Shown: positions 1 through 8,997, counted from the stretch's first letter. The stretch: 64,000 bases of DNA from Porphyromonadaceae bacterium UBA2751 (GCA_002353285.1 DEJJ01000025.1:1-64000), one strand, 5' to 3'. Made by a program: numbers and translations. The notes: generated by a model not told the origin, from the sequence alone.

Positions 1-12
1 ATATATGTGATT

Positions 13-50
13 AGCTTCGAGCAACAGCCCGAGGCTCACTTTTCTTTATA
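13..50 (+). terminator. possible intrinsic terminator of the upstream gene
   Basis: A 7-bp stem (bases 13-19 with 30-36, one G-U pair) is followed by a U-rich run to about base 50. It would end a transcript entering from outside the window. The stem is short, so this is tentative. Confidence 0.35.
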
Positions 51-101
51 TACTAAGTGATAATGTTGCCGTCGCTTCTTTGCTATTTCAGTGAAATAAC
101 A

Positions 102-132
102 TTGTGTGAGTCACGTTTTATTATTACCTTTG
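102..132 (+). promoter_or_regulatory. Bacteroidetes-type promoter of the sensor kinase gene
   Basis: The -7 box TACCTTTG lies at 125-132 and a -33 TTG at 102-104, separated by 20 nt. This matches the known Bacteroidetes sigma-ABfr consensus. It lies just upstream of the ATG at 155, so the leader is very short. Confidence 0.6.
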
Positions 133-154
133 CATTCACAATTGTTACGAATCA

Positions 155-1354
155 ATGAATTTGCGCAACATATATGACTCACGTCGCATCTGGAAGATGG
201 TGCTCCTGGCTGTGTCGCTGGTGCTGGTGGGGGTGTTTATCTACATATCGAATCGCCTGGTGAAAGATCTTGCTAAACAGGAGCGCGAGCGCATGGAGAT
301 TTGGGCCGATGCCACTCGTGAGCTCATCACGTCGACCGACACCGACGTCGACTTCCTGCTGCGCATCATTCAGGGTAACCGCAACATTCCTGTGCTGCTT
401 GTCGACGACAAGGGCAACATCATTGAGCAACGCAACTTCAAGCTCCCTGAACCTGCCGACACCCTGAAGATGATTAATGAATACTCGGCTGCCAACAAGG
501 AATTTCTTGCCAAGAAATACAATAAGTTGCGCAATTCCACTAATAATATTGAGATTCGCATTGACAACACCACCAAGCAAATGCTCTACTACGAGGACAG
601 CGACGTGCTGCGGCGACTGGCCTATTATCCTTACATTCAGCTGGCTGTAATGCTGCTGTTCCTGGGAGTGGCCTACTTCGCGCTTATCAGTGTGAAGAAG
701 GCCGAGCAAAACCGCGTGTGGGTGGGTCTCTCGAAGGAGACTGCTCACCAGCTTGGAACGCCCATATCCTCGCTCATGGCATGGACCCAGATGCTCGACT
801 CGATGGGAGTGGACAAGGAGATCATCAACGACATGGACACCGATGTGCATCGCCTCTCGGTGATTGCCGACCGATTCTCGAAAATTGGCTCTATGCCCGA
901 CAAAGAGCTCACATTCATCAACGAGGCGGTGGAGAGCAGTCTTGCCTACATGCGCACTCGCATTCCCAAGCACGTCACACTCACCGTGCACACCCAGGAC
1001 GACAAGAACTGCGGCGTGATGCTGTGTCAGCCTCTCTTTGAGTGGGTGATGGAGAACTTGACCAAGAACGCTGTCGACGCCATGGAAGGCCAGGGACGCA
1101 TCGACATTGTGGTTACCAGCGATGCCCAGCATGCCCACCTCTACGTCAAGGACACAGGCAAGGGCATTGCCCGCAAGAATTTCAAGAATGTGTTCAATCC
1201 TGGTTTCACGACCAAGAAGCGCGGCTGGGGCCTTGGCTTGACGCTGGTTAAGCGCATCATCGAGGAATACCACGGTGGGCGCATCTTCGTTAAGGAGAGC
1301 GAGGTGTGTAAAGGCACCACGTTTGCCATCGAGATACCGAAAATCAAGTCATAA
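155..1354 (+). CDS. membrane sensor histidine kinase
   Basis: This is a two-component sensor kinase that would autophosphorylate on histidine and pass the phosphate to a response regulator. The N-terminus has a membrane helix at about residues 14-34 and a second near 157-178, enclosing a sensor region of about 120 residues. The H-box is ETAHQLGTPIS (His near 198). The ATPase domain shows the N-box NLTKNAVDAMEG (about 302-313), DTGKGIA (about 332) and GLGLTLVKR (about 360). No HAMP, PAS or receiver domain is recognisable. No response regulator lies beside it in the window, so its partner and signal are unknown. The stop codon is 36 bp before the likely start of the MBL-fold gene, which suggests co-transcription. 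Confidence 0.9.
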   Translation: MNLRNIYDSRRIWKMVLLAVSLVLVGVFIYISNRLVKDLAKQERERMEIWADATRELITSTDTDVDFLLRIIQGNRNIPVLLVDDKGNIIEQRNFKLPEPADTLKMINEYSAANKEFLAKKYNKLRNSTNNIEIRIDNTTKQMLYYEDSDVLRRLAYYPYIQLAVMLLFLGVAYFALISVKKAEQNRVWVGLSKETAHQLGTPISSLMAWTQMLDSMGVDKEIINDMDTDVHRLSVIADRFSKIGSMPDKELTFINEAVESSLAYMRTRIPKHVTLTVHTQDDKNCGVMLCQPLFEWVMENLTKNAVDAMEGQGRIDIVVTSDAQHAHLYVKDTGKGIARKNFKNVFNPGFTTKKRGWGLGLTLVKRIIEEYHGGRIFVKESEVCKGTTFAIEIPKIKS

Positions 1355-1390
1355 GTGGCAGGTGAGCTTAAAAATCTAAATAATAAAACA

Positions 1391-2203
1391 ATGTCATCGT
1401 CGCAATACATAAAAATGCTGGGCACCGGCAGTGCCATGTGCACCCGTTGTTACAACACATGCTTCTACCTCAAGTCGCTTGCGGGCCAGCTCATGGTGGA
1501 CGCTGGTGGCGGCAATGGCATCTTTCGCCAGCTGTATCGCGCTGGAATTGACTACACTCAAATTCGTCACCTCTTCGTCACCCATGTGCACACCGATCAC
1601 ATCATGGGTGTGATATGGCTCATTCGCAAGATTTCGCCCCTGCAGCACAAGGGCAAGTATCAGGGCAACTTCACCATCTATTGCCACAGCGGAGTGAAGC
1701 AGGCTCTAGAGACCATGTGCAGCATCATGATTCCTTCCAAGATTCTATCGGCACTGGGCACTACCATCATCCTGCGTGAGGTGGGCGATGGCGAGACACT
1801 GTCCATCGACGACATGCAAGTAACTTTCTTCGACATCGGTTCCGAGAAGCAGCTGCAGTTTGGCTTCAGCGCACTCATGCCCGATGGCAAGCGCGTGGTG
1901 TGCCTGGGCGATGAACCTTACAAACCCTCGAGCGAGCGCTACGTGCGCGACTGTGACTGGTTGCTGTGTGAGGCCTTCTGCCTCTATCGCTACCGCAACC
2001 AGTTCCGCCCCTATGAGAAGAACCATAGCACAGCCCTCGATGCAGCACGCCTGGCTCAGGACTTGAGAGTGAAAAATCTGCTCCTATATCACACCGAGGA
2101 CACCCGCCTGATGTCGCGCCGAGACAACTACACCGCCGAGGCCCGCACCGCCTATAGTGGCAACATCCATGTGCCTCTCGATCTCGAGACCGTCAACCTA
2201 TAA
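1391..2203 (+). CDS. MBL-fold metallo-hydrolase, RNase Z-like
   Basis: This is a metallo-beta-lactamase-fold hydrolase of 270 residues. The zinc-binding motif is THVHTDHIMG near residues 63-72, preceded by the strand LMVDAGGGNG. Further metal-ligand candidates are the Asp in CLGDEPYKP and the His residues in KNHSTALDAA and LLLYHTEDT. The early GTGSAM segment and the overall plan resemble the RNase Z/ElaC and phosphodiesterase branch. The substrate cannot be read from sequence, and RNase Z identity is only a possibility. The reading frame opens with a GTG at 1355, directly after the kinase stop codon. The ATG at 1391 fits the family N-terminus better and was chosen. Confidence 0.8.
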   Translation: MSSSQYIKMLGTGSAMCTRCYNTCFYLKSLAGQLMVDAGGGNGIFRQLYRAGIDYTQIRHLFVTHVHTDHIMGVIWLIRKISPLQHKGKYQGNFTIYCHSGVKQALETMCSIMIPSKILSALGTTIILREVGDGETLSIDDMQVTFFDIGSEKQLQFGFSALMPDGKRVVCLGDEPYKPSSERYVRDCDWLLCEAFCLYRYRNQFRPYEKNHSTALDAARLAQDLRVKNLLLYHTEDTRLMSRRDNYTAEARTAYSGNIHVPLDLETVNL

Positions 2204-2322
2204 TCACTATCAAAAACGATAGTGACACGTGTTTTCACACTCTTTTCTCGGTTCTAAAATTCCCATATAGAGAAAAAAGTAGCACATTTGCGAACAACCG
2301 CCAAGAAATCGCTTTTGGACTA

Positions 2323-2352
2323 TTGCCAGTTTGCAAATTATGTGTACCTTTG
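2323..2352 (+). promoter_or_regulatory. promoter of the putative small RNA
   Basis: The -7 box TACCTTTG is at 2345-2352 and a -33 TTG at 2323-2325, with a 19-nt spacer. The spacing equals that of the tRNA-Leu and tRNA-Asp promoters in this window. No protein-coding frame begins for nearly 400 bp downstream on this strand. Confidence 0.6.
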
Positions 2353-2358
2353 CACCGC

Positions 2359-2538
2359 AAACGACGCCAGTAGCCATCGGGCTTCTCGGCAGTTTCAAAC
2401 AATGTGAAGGTTTTGATTTTTATTATATTCTTACAACACACTTTTTAGGGACATAAGGCAAATACAAATGATGCAATATTGACATTAATAATATGGTTAT
2501 TGGGCACCGCACGATGTGAATCGAGCGGTGCTTTTTTT
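2359..2538 (+). ncRNA. putative structured small RNA, about 180 nt, 6S-like candidate
   Basis: The stretch is bounded by a consensus promoter (2323-2352) and an intrinsic terminator (2504-2538), and no credible protein gene lies between. The ends pair: bases 2366-2375 (GCCAGUAGCC) form a 10-bp stem, including G-U pairs and one bulge, with 2495-2505 (GGUUAUUGGGC). A weaker inner stem can be drawn between 2400-2405 and 2476-2481, leaving a large open internal region. Length, long hairpin shape and terminal hairpin recall 6S RNA. I cannot confirm the family. A long leader that ends before the exported-protein operon, or another Bacteroidales small RNA, is equally possible. Confidence 0.5.
2504..2538 (+). 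terminator. intrinsic terminator of the small RNA
   Basis: A perfect 7-bp G+C-rich stem (GCACCGC at 2504-2510, GCGGTGC at 2525-2531) is followed at once by seven T residues (2532-2538). Confidence 0.75.
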
Positions 2539-2687
2539 ATCTACAGAATAATTGCGAAAAAGAATGAATTGGTTCAAATTGGTTCAATTTTGGCTGATTT
2601 TTTTGAAAAAAGCCATGAATTAGTAAAAAAGCTAGAATAATTAATAAACTTTAACAAATGGGGGGGGTAAATCTCAAAAAATATTAA

Positions 2688-2695
2688 TAACTTTG
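2688..2695 (+). promoter_or_regulatory. -7 promoter box for the transglutaminase operon
   Basis: TAACTTTG lies about 50 bp upstream of the ATG at 2744. The -33 element is not clear. A run of eight G residues lies about 20 bp further upstream, near 2660-2667. Confidence 0.5.
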
Positions 2696-2743
2696 CACTT
2701 GGTTAAGATATATACTGACCCCTTAAAACAAAAATGCGAAAGG

Positions 2744-4558
2744 ATGAAGAAAGTAATTACCATATTATGCGTGCTGATGCTTTGTGCAATTGTGGCTGGT
2801 GCCCAGTCGCGCGACGACGAAGTGGCGATTGAGACGTGCACCGACATCTACGAGTTCAAGCTCAACAAGGGCAATGTGGTGGTCAACAATAAGGTGTCGA
2901 CCCAATATGTGGCGCTGCGGGAGTATGACTGCAAGATTCAGCCCAGCATCTTCTATGGCGACAACATCAAGTTTGTGAAATCCTCGTGTAGCGGCCGTGG
3001 CACTGCTGAGCACAAGTCCATCACCCCCGACAACGTGTTCTACGACGACTCGCGTGCCTGCTACTACAACTACACCCTCAACCGCAAGCACAAGAAGTGC
3101 GATACGAGCTTCGAGCGCAAATTCACCGATGTCAACTACTTCACCCGCGTGCCACTGGCCGATGAGTACTACATCCGATCCAAGACAGTGAAATTCATCA
3201 TCCCCGACGAAGTGGGCACCGTCGAACTCATCCCCAAGAACTTCACGAGCAACATTGCCATTGCCGATGAGCGCGACGGCAACAAGCGCATCGTCACCTA
3301 CACCATCACTGGCATGCCCGCCGTCAAGAGCGAGAGCCACATGCCCACCTCGGCGAGCATCTATCCAATGGTGCTTGTGACAGGTGCGTTCAAGAGCATC
3401 GATGAGCTATATGGCTGGAGTCATCAGTTGGCACAAGTCGACACCACCATTCCGTCGCTGTCCAGCATCCTTGCCCAGATAGGCACCAGTGGCACCGACA
3501 TTGATAAGATAGCTCGCACCCAGGCTTGGGTGCAGAGCAACATTCGCTACGTTGCCTTTGAGTCAGGCATTGGTCGCCACCAGCCCGACACTCCAGCCGA
3601 GGTGGTGCGCAAGCGCTATGCCGACTGCAAAGGCTTGGCACTACTGCTCAAGACGCTGCTTGTGGCGCAAGGCATAGATGCGCGCCTCACCTTCCTGGGC
3701 ACCCATGACGTGACAAGCCGTCTGAGCGAGGTGGCCGCATTGTGCTCAATGAATCATGTGATATGCACTGCAATGGCTGGTGGCAAGACCTATTACCTCG
3801 ATGCCACCAACAACTATATCCCCATCACCCACATTCCTGGCAACATCCAGGGCGTGGAGGCCCTCATCGAGAATGGCAGTAGTTACACCATGACCACACT
3901 GCCCGTGTTGCCGCCAACCGCCAGCTGCGACAGTGTGCACCTCGACCTGTCGCTGGCACAGGGCAACGTGCTCACAGGCAATGCCCAGCGCATGGCCTGC
4001 GGCGACATGAAAGAGGCCATGCTCACCGCCTATCACGAGGCCGAGGCGCATGAGCGCACCACATTTGCCGCCGCTGCGCTCAACGATGATTCGCGCTCAT
4101 CGGTAGTCGACAATGCCCATTTCACAAGTGAGCAACCTAGTGCCCAGTGGGCAACAATCACTGGCACCATCACCGATGCCAACTCGGTTACCAGTCAGGG
4201 CGATGAGCTTTACATTGAGCTCGACCCCGACATCCTCATGGCCGCTACTCCCATCGACACCACCAAGCGGCAGCACGACTACATGCTGCCCATGGTCATG
4301 CGTCAGGTGAGCGAGGTGGTCTTTACCATCCCTGCAGGCTACAAGGTGGAGTCGCTGCCATCGTCGCAACGCTTCACCACGCCAGTGGGCACACTCGAGT
4401 GCTCCTTCACCAGCAAGGGTAGTACGGTGGTCTTCACCAAGGCGATGACCCTGCAGCAGCGGCGCCTCGAGCGCTCTCTCATCCCCACCTGGAACAGCAC
4501 CCTGCGCCAGTGGAACGATGCCAGCCATGAACAATTAGTTTTAAAACGGACCCTATAA
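2744..4558 (+). CDS. exported transglutaminase-like protein
   Basis: This 604-residue exported protein has a signal peptide (MKKVITILCVLMLCAIVAGA, cleavage near Ala20) and a transglutaminase-type core. The papain-like triad is visible: Cys295 in YADCKGLALLL, His338 in MNHVIC and Asp353 in YYLDATNN. The N-terminal 200 residues resemble the DUF3857 beta-rich domain that usually precedes such cores in Bacteroidetes. The C-terminal 200 residues are beta-rich without a recognised motif. The role may be proteolysis or cross-linking of envelope peptides, which is inferred from fold only. Earlier in-frame start codons exist from 2693, but the ATG at 2744 gives a clean signal peptide. The next gene follows after 10 bp, so the two are probably co-transcribed. 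Confidence 0.8.
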   Translation: MKKVITILCVLMLCAIVAGAQSRDDEVAIETCTDIYEFKLNKGNVVVNNKVSTQYVALREYDCKIQPSIFYGDNIKFVKSSCSGRGTAEHKSITPDNVFYDDSRACYYNYTLNRKHKKCDTSFERKFTDVNYFTRVPLADEYYIRSKTVKFIIPDEVGTVELIPKNFTSNIAIADERDGNKRIVTYTITGMPAVKSESHMPTSASIYPMVLVTGAFKSIDELYGWSHQLAQVDTTIPSLSSILAQIGTSGTDIDKIARTQAWVQSNIRYVAFESGIGRHQPDTPAEVVRKRYADCKGLALLLKTLLVAQGIDARLTFLGTHDVTSRLSEVAALCSMNHVICTAMAGGKTYYLDATNNYIPITHIPGNIQGVEALIENGSSYTMTTLPVLPPTASCDSVHLDLSLAQGNVLTGNAQRMACGDMKEAMLTAYHEAEAHERTTFAAAALNDDSRSSVVDNAHFTSEQPSAQWATITGTITDANSVTSQGDELYIELDPDILMAATPIDTTKRQHDYMLPMVMRQVSEVVFTIPAGYKVESLPSSQRFTTPVGTLECSFTSKGSTVVFTKAMTLQQRRLERSLIPTWNSTLRQWNDASHEQLVLKRTL

Positions 4559-4568
4559 ACATCACATT

Positions 4569-6737
4569 ATGAAACAATTATCAACCCTGTTGCTTGCTTT
4601 GCTTGTGCTATTTACAGCACAAGCCGACGATGAGAAGGAATATGCCAAATATGCCGAGCAGGTGAAACAGCTCGTGTGGAGTAACACCTCGCCCGAGTTC
4701 TCTAACTATTATTGCCCCGATGAGTATGCCCGCGACTACTCGGCTGTGATACTCGCATCGCGCACCGATGTGGTGCTCACTCGCAAGTCCTATGTGAAAT
4801 TCACTGGCATGGGTTTTGGTGGGGCAAAGAAACTTGGCAGGCATGAAACCAATCGCATGCTTGTCAAGCTCAACGATGATGCCGCCATCAAGAAGTTCTC
4901 TGAGTTTGACTACCTCACTTTCAAGAAGAGCTACACCCGCTTTGGGCAGCGCGAGAGCGAGCTGCAAGTGCTTGGCGTGAGGGTAATAAAGCCCAGCGGT
5001 GCGATAGTGAATGTGAACACCAGCGACTACATGGTCATCCGCGAGGGCCGCGAGGGCGATGAGGTGAGCCACAAGCTCGCCGTCCCTGGCCTTGAGAAAG
5101 GTGATGTAATCGATCTATTCTTCTACGACGAGGAGATAGTGCACGACCGCAACATGAAGCCCTTCACCTTTGTCATGAAAGCCGAATATCCCATCCTGCA
5201 TTATAGGGTGGCTTGCAAGATTGACAAGAAAATAACTGTGCAATATCGCACCTTCAACGGAGCCCCCGACTTCAAGGTGTGGACCGACAAGGACAAGAAC
5301 ACCATTCTCGAGACCGAGATGGACAACATCCTCACCGTGATTCCGTCGATGTGGTATAACAAGGTGCAGCAGGCCCCTATGATTCTGCTATATGCTTACG
5401 ACAAGAGCGTGACCGGCGGTGGCATCAAGAGCGTGAAGGACGAGAAGCGAGGCCTGCAGGCTAACCCTGACTACCACAACATTCTAATCGACGACCTCTC
5501 ACTCTTAAAATATGAGATTGACAACAGCAAGAACTCGCGCTACTACAAGGCTTTCGGCTTCTTGAAAAAGGACATCGACCTGGCCAAGAAGACCGAGGAC
5601 AAAGAGGCTGCAGCCCGTCGGCTCTACAACGCGTTTGTCTACTACATCTGCGGCTTCGACCGCGACGAAAGGCCTAACTCGCCTTACCAGTTTGTAGCGG
5701 CCCTGTGGAAGATGTTCTCGATGGCCAATATTCCCAGCACGCCAGTTATCACCACCAGCAGCGATAATGAGCCCCTTGAGCAGCTAATCAATAACCAGAA
5801 CACCACCTGGCTGGTCAAGACCCCTGGAGGTGCCTATTACACATCACCCAACTACAAGTGCCAAACACCTGGTGTGCTGCCAGCCGACCTCTATGGCCGC
5901 AAAGCAGTTTTCGTCACCTGGATTAACGCTGAAAAATCCGATTATTACATCGAAGACCTGCCTCAAGCCGACTATCACAGCAACCGCGACATGGTGAAGC
6001 TCAACGCATCAATCCAGGGCACCACCGTCGACATCGACCGCACCGAGACCCTCACCGGCACCTCCAAGGAACTCATCACCACAGCACTGATAACCGACAA
6101 GGTGATGATGGACGACTACGACAGGTTGCTCAAGCGAGAGAAGACCTATCTTGAGGCACTATCCAAGAAAGAGCGCCAGGGCATTGAGGATAAGCTGAGG
6201 AAAGAGAATGAGGAGCAGCAGGAAATATATAAGGATGAAGTTGACCTCTATCACGATATGAAACCGCTGGAATTCAAGAGCTTTGAGGTGGTGCAAACAG
6301 GACTTGACTCGCAGAATCCCGATTTCATCTATCGCTCGCAATATTCCCTTGATGGACTTGTGAAAAAAGCCGGTAACAACTTGGTGCTTAGCGTGGGCAA
6401 GCTCCTGGGCTCTCAATTGGCACTGGAGGGACGTGACAGGGTGCGTGACTGCGACGTTTACCGCTCGGCTCCCAACCAGTTGCTATGGGACATCACGGTT
6501 GAGATTCCCAGCGGCTACAGTATCTCGCAAGAGAACCTTGCCAAGCTGCAGCAGGCTGTAAAGAACGAGGCGGGCGAGTTCACCGCAAGTGCCACTGTCG
6601 ATGGCAACACACTGCACCTGCAAGCCACCAAGAGCTACTTCAAGGCTCACTACCCACTCGAGCAGTGGCAAGAGTTGCTCAACATCATCGATGCTGCCAG
6701 CGACTACACCAATCGCCAAATCATCATCACCAAATAA
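4569..6737 (+). CDS. exported DUF3857-type protein with degenerate transglutaminase core
   Basis: This 722-residue exported protein has a signal peptide ending near TAQADD. The first 250 residues look like a DUF3857 domain (SRTDVVLTRKSYVKFTGMG, then the GDVIDLFFYDEE region). A transglutaminase-like region follows around residues 340-430, but the segment PYQFVAALWKMFSMANI aligns where the paralogue just upstream has its catalytic cysteine (DCKGLALLLKTLL), and no cysteine is present. It is therefore likely a non-catalytic relative, perhaps a binding or structural partner of its neighbour. That pairing is inference from the 10-bp spacing and shared architecture. A Lys/Glu-rich helical stretch near residues 525-560 may be coiled coil. 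Confidence 0.7.
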   Translation: MKQLSTLLLALLVLFTAQADDEKEYAKYAEQVKQLVWSNTSPEFSNYYCPDEYARDYSAVILASRTDVVLTRKSYVKFTGMGFGGAKKLGRHETNRMLVKLNDDAAIKKFSEFDYLTFKKSYTRFGQRESELQVLGVRVIKPSGAIVNVNTSDYMVIREGREGDEVSHKLAVPGLEKGDVIDLFFYDEEIVHDRNMKPFTFVMKAEYPILHYRVACKIDKKITVQYRTFNGAPDFKVWTDKDKNTILETEMDNILTVIPSMWYNKVQQAPMILLYAYDKSVTGGGIKSVKDEKRGLQANPDYHNILIDDLSLLKYEIDNSKNSRYYKAFGFLKKDIDLAKKTEDKEAAARRLYNAFVYYICGFDRDERPNSPYQFVAALWKMFSMANIPSTPVITTSSDNEPLEQLINNQNTTWLVKTPGGAYYTSPNYKCQTPGVLPADLYGRKAVFVTWINAEKSDYYIEDLPQADYHSNRDMVKLNASIQGTTVDIDRTETLTGTSKELITTALITDKVMMDDYDRLLKREKTYLEALSKKERQGIEDKLRKENEEQQEIYKDEVDLYHDMKPLEFKSFEVVQTGLDSQNPDFIYRSQYSLDGLVKKAGNNLVLSVGKLLGSQLALEGRDRVRDCDVYRSAPNQLLWDITVEIPSGYSISQENLAKLQQAVKNEAGEFTASATVDGNTLHLQATKSYFKAHYPLEQWQELLNIIDAASDYTNRQIIITK

Positions 6738-6766
6738 GAATAACCACCTAAAACATCAGTAACAAT

Positions 6767-8818
6767 ATGAAAACTACACTCCACACAATCACTCGGCTAG
6801 TACTCATGATCGCCTTGCTGCTGGCAGTCGCTTTGTCGGCCAGCGCATACGATTTTATGGTTGATGGTATTGCCTATAATGTCAATAGCGACGGCACAAC
6901 AGTAACAGTGGTTCAAGATAATCAATATCATCCCACCTATAGTGGCGACATCATTGTTCCCGATGTGGTGAGCAATGATGGCAAAGATTATTCAGTGGTC
7001 GCAATAGGAGAGCGAGCGTTTATTCAATGCCGCAACTTGACCTCAATCACTATGCCTGAAACACTACGGTTGATAGATAAAGAAGCTTTCATGGAATGTA
7101 GCGGTTTAGTGACAATAGTTGTTCCCAGTTCAGTTGAAGAGCTTAATAGAGGGGCATTCCTGGGTTGCACAAGTCTAGAGAGTGTTACACTTCCAGCATC
7201 GCTGGAGGACCTGAATAATTATCTGTTTTTTGGATGTACAGGACTGACAGCAATTCAATTACCTTCTTCGTTGAAGCACATAAACTCAAGTGTGTTTGAT
7301 GGTTGCGCAAACATTAAGGAGATGATAATACCCGACTCTGTAGAAAGCATTAACAACTATGCTTTTAGGAACTGCACTAGCTTGGAAGAAATAACAATAG
7401 GGGAATCCCTTAAGCACATATCTAAAGATGCTTTCGACACCAACTGCCCAAAATTAAAAAAGGTTAGATGGAATGTGATTGACTTTGACGAATTCCAAAG
7501 TAGAGATGATAACCCTTTTTATATCTTGAATTATTTTAGAAACAATATAACCTCGTTTGAGTTTGGCAATAAAGTAAGGCTCATCCCAAGTTATATTTGT
7601 AGCCAGTTTACTAATTTGGAGTCCATCAACTTGCCACCATCGGTAAGAAGTATAGGGGATGAGGCATTTGTCTTGTGTGGGGCAGTCACTTCGCTTCACA
7701 TCCCACAGTGGGTCGAGACTATTGGTGATTACTCTTTTGCCCAGTGCGAGGCACTGACTTCTATTGTTTCCGACATTATAAACCCTCACTCGGTAACTTG
7801 TTCCGACAGTGCATTCGCCATGATCGACAAGACCACTTGCACTCTTTATGTCCCCAAAGGGACTTTGGCAAGTTACCAATCGACTGCACCATGGAGTGAA
7901 TTCTTGAATATAATAGAAATAGGAAATGGTGATGTGAATATGGACGGCGCAGTGACAAGTGCCGATGTGACAGAGCTTTATAACCATATATTAGGTCATA
8001 AAAACATTAATACAAATACTTATGACATTGATGATGATGGGGCAATAACCTCGTCGGATGTCACTGCTATTTATGAAATTTTGCTAAGCGGTGAAGTCGA
8101 TAATGGTATTACTACTTATACTGTGAATGGCGTGACGTTTAATATGGTTAAAGTAAAGGGTGGTACATTCACAATGGGTTGTGATGAGGATGATGAAGAA
8201 GCTTCTGACTACGACAGACCCGCGCATCAGGTTACGTTGAGCGACTATTCTATCGGCCAAACCGAAGTGACACAAGAATTGTGGAGGGCGGTGATGGGTA
8301 TTACCTCAATGAGTTTTTTTCAAGATGACAAGCGCCCAGTCGAGAGTGTAAGTCATTATCAATGTGAGCAGTTTGTTGACAAGCTGAATGAACTAACTGG
8401 GTTGAATTTCCGCTTGCCCACCGAGGCCGAATGGGAATATGCCGCATGTGGTGGCTCTAAAAGCAAAGGATACAAATTCAGTGGTAGTGACAATTTGGAA
8501 GCAGTTGCGTGGCATTATGGCAACAGTTATTTCCAAGATTTTACTAATCCTGATTTTGGCACCCATGTTGTGGGGCTTAAAGTACCCAATGAACTCGGTC
8601 TGTATGATATGAGCGGTAATGTGTATGAATGGTGTGTTGATTTTGCCAACCATTATAAACCCGATCCACAGACCAACCCCGTGGGCAACGAATTCAGTAA
8701 TAGCTTTATAATTCGTGGCGGAAGTTGGGATAGCACATCCACAAAATGTAGGGTCAAAATCCGCAATCATGAAGGCAATACTGGTGGCTGGTTGATAGGC
8801 TTGCGACTCGCACTCTAA
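6767..8818 (+). CDS. exported LRR, dockerin-like and SUMF1-fold fusion protein
   Basis: This 683-residue protein has a signal peptide (to about SASA) and three parts. Residues about 50-370 carry BspA-type LRR_5 repeats, for example IGERAFIQCRNLTSITMP and INNYAFRNCTSLEEITI. Residues about 388-446 hold two dockerin-like calcium repeats (DVNMDGAVTSADVTEL and DIDDDGAITSSDVTAI). Residues about 458-683 are a formylglycine-generating-enzyme/SUMF1 fold (GGTFTMG, RLPTEAEWEYAACGG, DMSGNVYEWCVD, RGGSW). The first cysteine of the FGE pair appears replaced by Ser in GGSWDSTSTKC, so formylglycine synthesis is doubtful. The likely role is surface adhesion or binding. Codon use is more A/T-rich than in the two genes before it, suggesting separate history. 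It follows the DUF3857 gene by 29 bp. Confidence 0.8.
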   Translation: MKTTLHTITRLVLMIALLLAVALSASAYDFMVDGIAYNVNSDGTTVTVVQDNQYHPTYSGDIIVPDVVSNDGKDYSVVAIGERAFIQCRNLTSITMPETLRLIDKEAFMECSGLVTIVVPSSVEELNRGAFLGCTSLESVTLPASLEDLNNYLFFGCTGLTAIQLPSSLKHINSSVFDGCANIKEMIIPDSVESINNYAFRNCTSLEEITIGESLKHISKDAFDTNCPKLKKVRWNVIDFDEFQSRDDNPFYILNYFRNNITSFEFGNKVRLIPSYICSQFTNLESINLPPSVRSIGDEAFVLCGAVTSLHIPQWVETIGDYSFAQCEALTSIVSDIINPHSVTCSDSAFAMIDKTTCTLYVPKGTLASYQSTAPWSEFLNIIEIGNGDVNMDGAVTSADVTELYNHILGHKNINTNTYDIDDDGAITSSDVTAIYEILLSGEVDNGITTYTVNGVTFNMVKVKGGTFTMGCDEDDEEASDYDRPAHQVTLSDYSIGQTEVTQELWRAVMGITSMSFFQDDKRPVESVSHYQCEQFVDKLNELTGLNFRLPTEAEWEYAACGGSKSKGYKFSGSDNLEAVAWHYGNSYFQDFTNPDFGTHVVGLKVPNELGLYDMSGNVYEWCVDFANHYKPDPQTNPVGNEFSNSFIIRGGSWDSTSTKCRVKIRNHEGNTGGWLIGLRLAL

Positions 8819-8825
8819 TAAAAAC

Positions 8826-8906
8826 AACAACACGCTATATCTGGGCCCTATCGACGACCCAGCACTGCTCGAAGTGAAATTTAGCAAAGTCGGCGAGCAA
8901 GAATGA
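8826..8906 (+). pseudogene. possible C-terminal gene remnant
   Basis: Directly after the preceding stop codon an open frame reads NNTLYLGPIDDPALLEVKF and continues to a stop at 8904-8906, with no start codon of its own. Its composition looks protein-like rather than random, so it may be the tail of a deleted gene replaced by the fusion protein upstream or by the repeat-bracketed gene downstream. The length is only 26 codons and chance cannot be excluded. Confidence 0.3.
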
Positions 8907-8913
8907 GTTAGTA

Positions 8914-8977
8914 AGTGACTTACAAGAACTATAATCTGCGGAAATGGGTGTTTTTTACTATATTTCCGCAGATTATA
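8914..8977 (+). repeat. palindrome-bearing repeat, left copy
   Basis: This is a 64-nt unit whose second half is a perfect 15-bp inverted repeat (8931-8945 with 8962-8976) around a T-rich loop. A near-identical unit in the same orientation lies at 10503-10566, and the two bracket a single ATPase gene. There is no U-tract after the stem, so it is not a typical terminator. Confidence 0.85.
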
Positions 8978-8989
8978 TATTTTTTTTAT

Positions 8990-8997
8990 TATCTTTG
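8990..8997 (+). promoter_or_regulatory. -7 promoter box of the ATPase gene
   Basis: TATCTTTG lies 27 bp before the ATG at 9024, immediately after the left palindrome repeat. No clear -33 element is seen; that position falls inside the palindrome. Confidence 0.4.
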
